Position numbers and translations under genes: made by a program. DNA of 7,994 nucleotides from Halanaerobiales bacterium (lineage in GTDB: Bacteria > Bacillota > Halanaerobiia > Halanaerobiales > M55B127): the NCBI GenBank assembly GCA_021736965.1, contig JAIPEV010000073.1, positions 1 to 7,994 on the forward strand. Direction: 5' to 3'. This document shows, one piece after another, positions 5,464 to 7,994 of the stretch (position 1 is its first letter; each line of letters starts with the position of its first letter). Under the pieces are notes generated by a model, which was given only the letters and a program-made list of their open reading frames with translations, was not told the DNA's origin and searched no databases.

Positions 5464-7143
5464 TTATTCATAATTTTGTTTAATTTTTTTTAATCTCTTC
5501 ATTACATTATTTTCACCACGGCCAAAGTAGTCGTATAATTTTTCATATTCGCTGTATAGATCTCTATAGATTTCAACGTTTTCTAAAATAGGATGATATT
5601 CTTTAGCCATAAGGTGTGCCATATTCTTGATTGCTTCATTGATATCATTATAACCACCATTTTTACTGCCAGCAGCAACTGCACCGTGCATCGCTGCACC
5701 GAGTGCTGGAGTCTGTTGAGAAGCAGCAATTTTAATCGGTTTATTTGTTACATCAGCATAAATTTGCATCAAGGTTTCATTTTTTTTGGCTAAACCACCA
5801 CAGGCATAAAGTTCATCAATATTTATGCCATTTTCTTCAAAGGTTTTTATTATCATATTGGTTCCATATGCTGTTGCTTCAATTAAAGCACGGTAAATTT
5901 CACCCGGTTTTGAATTTAGGTGTAAGCCTAAGATCATACCGGTTAAATCAGCATCAACTAATACAGAACGATTACCGTTCCACCAATCTAAAGCTAATAG
6001 TCCACTTTCTCCTGGTCTTAGTTTAGCAGCTTTTTCTTCTAAATAATCATAAACATTCTTATTATCATCCTTAGCTTCTTTTTTAAAGTAAGATGGTATT
6101 CCTTCACGGATATACCATTCGAAGATATCACCTACAGCAGATTGACCTGCTTCATATCCATAGTACCCTAAAAGGATACCATCTTTTATGACACCAGTCA
6201 TCCCAGGTACAAACTTCTCTTTTTCATCGATTACCATATGACAGATTGATGTTCCCATCACCATTACCATCTTACCAGGTTTAGAAACTGTGACTGCTGG
6301 AACTGATACAAATGAATCAACATTGGCTACTGCAACAGCTACATCTGGTCTTAAATTGATCTTTTTAGCTAACTCTTCTTTTAAATTACCAGCTTTTTCC
6401 CCGAGTGCATAAATATCTGTTGTTAACTTCTCTTTAACTACATTTTCAAGTCTTGGATCTAGTGATTTAAAAAAATCTTTATCTGGATATCCGTTATCTT
6501 TACTCCAGATCGCTTTATATCCAGTTGTTGAAATATTTCTTTTTTCTTGACCAGTAAGTTTCATGATAACCCAGTCTGTTGCTTCAATAAAACGGTCTGT
6601 AGCTTTGTATATATCTGGTGCTTGATCAAGGGTTTGCCAAATTTTAGGAAACATCCATTCTGAAGATATTTTCCCTCCATATCTTTCTAAAAAATCTTCT
6701 CCGCGTTGTTTTGCAACTTCATTTAATTTATTAGCATAGGGTTGAGCAGCATGATGTTTCCAGAGTTTAACCCAGGCATTTGGTCTGTTTCTAAATTTTT
6801 TATCATTACAGAGTGGTTCACCACTTTTATCAATAGGCAGCATAGTACAGGCTGTAAAATCTATTCCTAAACCAATTATACTTTCAGGTGAGATAGCTGC
6901 TTTTTGGATAACTTCAGGTACTGTAGTATAGATTACTTCTAAATAATCATTGGGATCCTGTAAAGCCCAATCAGTACTCAGTTTTATACTTTCATTTTCT
7001 AACGGAAGATACTCATCGATTACACCATTTGGATATTTATAGACAGAAGTTGCTAGTTCTTTGCCGTTATCAACATCTACCAGGACTGCTCTTCCAGATT
7101 TTGTGCCAAAATCAATACCAATTGAATATTTTTTGTTCAACAT
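5464..7143 (-). CDS. araB: L-ribulokinase
   Basis: Cytoplasmic FGGY-family kinase that phosphorylates L-ribulose with ATP to L-ribulose-5-phosphate, the substrate of AraD. Evidence: the N-terminal phosphate-binding GIDFGTKSGRAVLVD (9-23), GLGIDFTACTMLP (91-103) typical of AraB, the probable catalytic Asp276 in VANVDSF, MGTSICHM (296-303), YGYEAGQSAVGDIFEWY (328-344), and the C-terminal FGGY signature running from ATAYGTNMIIKTFEENG (423-439) to ACGGLAKKN (447-455). Length is 559 residues, close to E. coli AraB (566). All key segments are intact. AGGAGG (7148-7153) lies only 4 nt from the ATG, a short but workable spacing. The gene begins 33 nt after araD and is followed by araM 35 nt later, so the three probably share one transcript. 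FGGY kinases can accept related ketopentoses, but the motifs fit AraB best. Confidence 0.95.
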   Translation of the reverse strand: MLNKKYSIGIDFGTKSGRAVLVDVDNGKELATSVYKYPNGVIDEYLPLENESIKLSTDWALQDPNDYLEVIYTTVPEVIQKAAISPESIIGLGIDFTACTMLPIDKSGEPLCNDKKFRNRPNAWVKLWKHHAAQPYANKLNEVAKQRGEDFLERYGGKISSEWMFPKIWQTLDQAPDIYKATDRFIEATDWVIMKLTGQEKRNISTTGYKAIWSKDNGYPDKDFFKSLDPRLENVVKEKLTTDIYALGEKAGNLKEELAKKINLRPDVAVAVANVDSFVSVPAVTVSKPGKMVMVMGTSICHMVIDEKEKFVPGMTGVIKDGILLGYYGYEAGQSAVGDIFEWYIREGIPSYFKKEAKDDNKNVYDYLEEKAAKLRPGESGLLALDWWNGNRSVLVDADLTGMILGLHLNSKPGEIYRALIEATAYGTNMIIKTFEENGINIDELYACGGLAKKNETLMQIYADVTNKPIKIAASQQTPALGAAMHGAVAAGSKNGGYNDINEAIKNMAHLMAKEYHPILENVEIYRDLYSEYEKLYDYFGRGENNVMKRLKKIKQNYE

Positions 7144-7176
7144 ACTCCCTCCTTGGTTTTATATATTTATTTCTTT

Positions 7177-7866
7177 TTAATTTTGTCCATAGTATGAATT
7201 CTTACCATGTTTACGGAGAAAATGTTTATCAAGTAGAGTACAACTTAGTTGTGTAATATCTTTATCAAGTTGTTCAGTGTGGTATGCCATCTTTGCAACT
7301 TCTTCTAATATTACTGAATTTTTTACTGCTTGATGTGAATCATCACCCCAAACAAAAGGTCCGTGGCCATTAACCAATACTGCTGTCATATCTTCAGGAT
7401 TTATATTTATGAATTTTTCAACGATTACTGAGCCTGTCTTTTTTTCATAATCTTTTTTTATTTCAGAAGTTTTCAACTTCCTTGTACAGGGAACATTTCC
7501 ATAGAAGTGATCGGCATGGGTTGTTCCATAACAGGGAATTTCTTTGCCAGCCTGTGCCCAACTTGTAGCCCAGGGGGAATGGGTATGTACGATACCACCA
7601 ATTTCTGGGAAATTATTATATAGTTCAAGATGAGTTGCAGTATCAGAAGATGGATTTAAATTTCCTTCTACAACATTACCTTTAAGATCTACAACAACCA
7701 TCTTCTCTCTGGTTAGTTCATGATAAGGAACTCCGCTTGGTTTGATAACTACACAATTTTTATTTCTGTCAATTTCACTTACATTTCCCCAGGTGAAAGT
7801 AACGAGTCCGTATTCGGTAAGTAATAAATTCGACTTTAGTACAGCTTCTTTTATTTTTTTTAGCAT
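7177..7866 (-). CDS. araD: L-ribulose-5-phosphate 4-epimerase
   Basis: Class II aldolase-family enzyme that interconverts L-ribulose-5-phosphate and D-xylulose-5-phosphate by retro-aldol cleavage with a bound zinc ion. All expected site residues are seen by comparison with E. coli AraD: zinc ligands His94 and His96 (GIVHTHS) and His168 (VNGHGPF), Asp75 in NPSSDTATH, Asp119 in TTHADHFYG, the phosphate-binding group Asn28, Lys42, Ser44, Gly45, Ser73 and Ser74, and C-terminal Tyr226 in SYYGQ. Length is 229 residues against 231 in E. coli. The start is set by AGGAGG (7877-7882) 10 nt upstream of the ATG. It is the first gene of the visible araD-araB-araM unit. FucA or UlaF are less likely because of the YYGQ ending and the araB neighbour. 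Confidence 0.96.
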   Translation of the reverse strand: MLKKIKEAVLKSNLLLTEYGLVTFTWGNVSEIDRNKNCVVIKPSGVPYHELTREKMVVVDLKGNVVEGNLNPSSDTATHLELYNNFPEIGGIVHTHSPWATSWAQAGKEIPCYGTTHADHFYGNVPCTRKLKTSEIKKDYEKKTGSVIVEKFININPEDMTAVLVNGHGPFVWGDDSHQAVKNSVILEEVAKMAYHTEQLDKDITQLSCTLLDKHFLRKHGKNSYYGQN

Positions 7867-7896
7867 TGTTTCCCACCCTCCTCTCTATTTTATATT

Positions 7897-7920
7897 AAAG
7901 AATAAGCCAGATTATTCCTT
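7897..7920 (-). other. AT-rich hairpin ahead of araD
   Basis: A 9-bp stem (arms 7912-7920 and 7897-7905, with one G-U pair and one G-C pair) closes a 6-nt loop (UCUGGC) and is followed by TTTAATAT. It lies about 30 nt before the araD start. It could be a weak terminator of an upstream gene or the first structure in the araD leader; its low GC content argues against an efficient terminator. Confidence 0.35.
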
Positions 7921-7922
7921 TT

Positions 7923-7951
7923 ATTAAAAATGAAATAAGAAAAAATGTCGT
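7923..7951 (-). promoter_or_regulatory. Candidate promoter of the araD-araB-araM unit
   Basis: On the minus strand, ACGACA (7946-7951, four of six matches to TTGACA) and TTTAAT (7923-7928, five of six to TATAAT) have an optimal 17-nt spacing. The transcript would start near 7916, giving a leader of about 50 nt. No AraR-like repeat is seen in the 128 bp upstream of araD. An operator or an upstream gene such as araA could lie beyond the window edge. Confidence 0.4.
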
Positions 7952-7994
7952 TATTTAAGTTTTATAATTTTATAGATATACCTTTTTAGCTCCT

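Noticed and set aside
7868..7994. CcpA cre site upstream of araD
   Set aside because: I compared the CG-centred segment near 7946-7951 with the cre consensus and found too few matches.

Overview
This AT-rich window comes from a bacterial chromosome. All recognisable genes lie on the minus strand, so the gene order reads from the right edge to the left edge: araD - araB - araM-like - URO-D-family gene - sugar-binding protein - ABC ATPase - permease (cut by the left edge). Strong AGGAGG-type ribosome binding sites, the AT-rich composition and the araD/araB/araM grouping known from Bacillus subtilis point to an anaerobic Firmicute-type organism. The binding protein has a signal peptidase I site (ALA|Q) instead of a lipobox cysteine. 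That fits a cell with an outer membrane and periplasm, such as the Halanaerobiales. This placement is an inference and not a firm identification.

Right third (about 5464-7994): a candidate promoter, then araD (L-ribulose-5-phosphate 4-epimerase) and araB (L-ribulokinase), tightly spaced. Together they convert L-ribulose to L-ribulose-5-phosphate and then to D-xylulose-5-phosphate, which enters the pentose phosphate pathway. araM (sn-glycerol-1-phosphate dehydrogenase family) follows 35 nt downstream and ends the first unit. No L-arabinose isomerase gene (araA) is visible.

Middle (about 2744-4114): a 213-bp gap holds a perfect -10 box and an inverted repeat that closely matches the B. subtilis AraR operator as I recall it. 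It drives a uroporphyrinogen-decarboxylase-superfamily protein that is not HemE. It keeps the His-X-Cys of cobalamin/CoM methyltransferases of the MtaA/CmuA type but has His where I expect the last Cys ligand. Its role next to a pentose pathway is unknown.

Left third (1-2743): a second gap of 282 bp carries another, weaker copy of the same operator over a candidate -35 box. Next come a secreted periplasmic sugar-binding protein, a single-domain ABC ATPase of the FrcA type and an RbsC/FrcC-type permease. An 11-bp stem-loop with a U-rich tail sits between the binding protein and ATPase genes and could set their expression ratio.

The simplest reading is an arabinose or related pentose regulon with three promoters, at least two of them apparently controlled by an AraR-like repressor. 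The URO-D-like protein and the AraM homologue are the parts whose function is not explained. I saw no RNA genes, CRISPR arrays, insertion sequences or phage genes.
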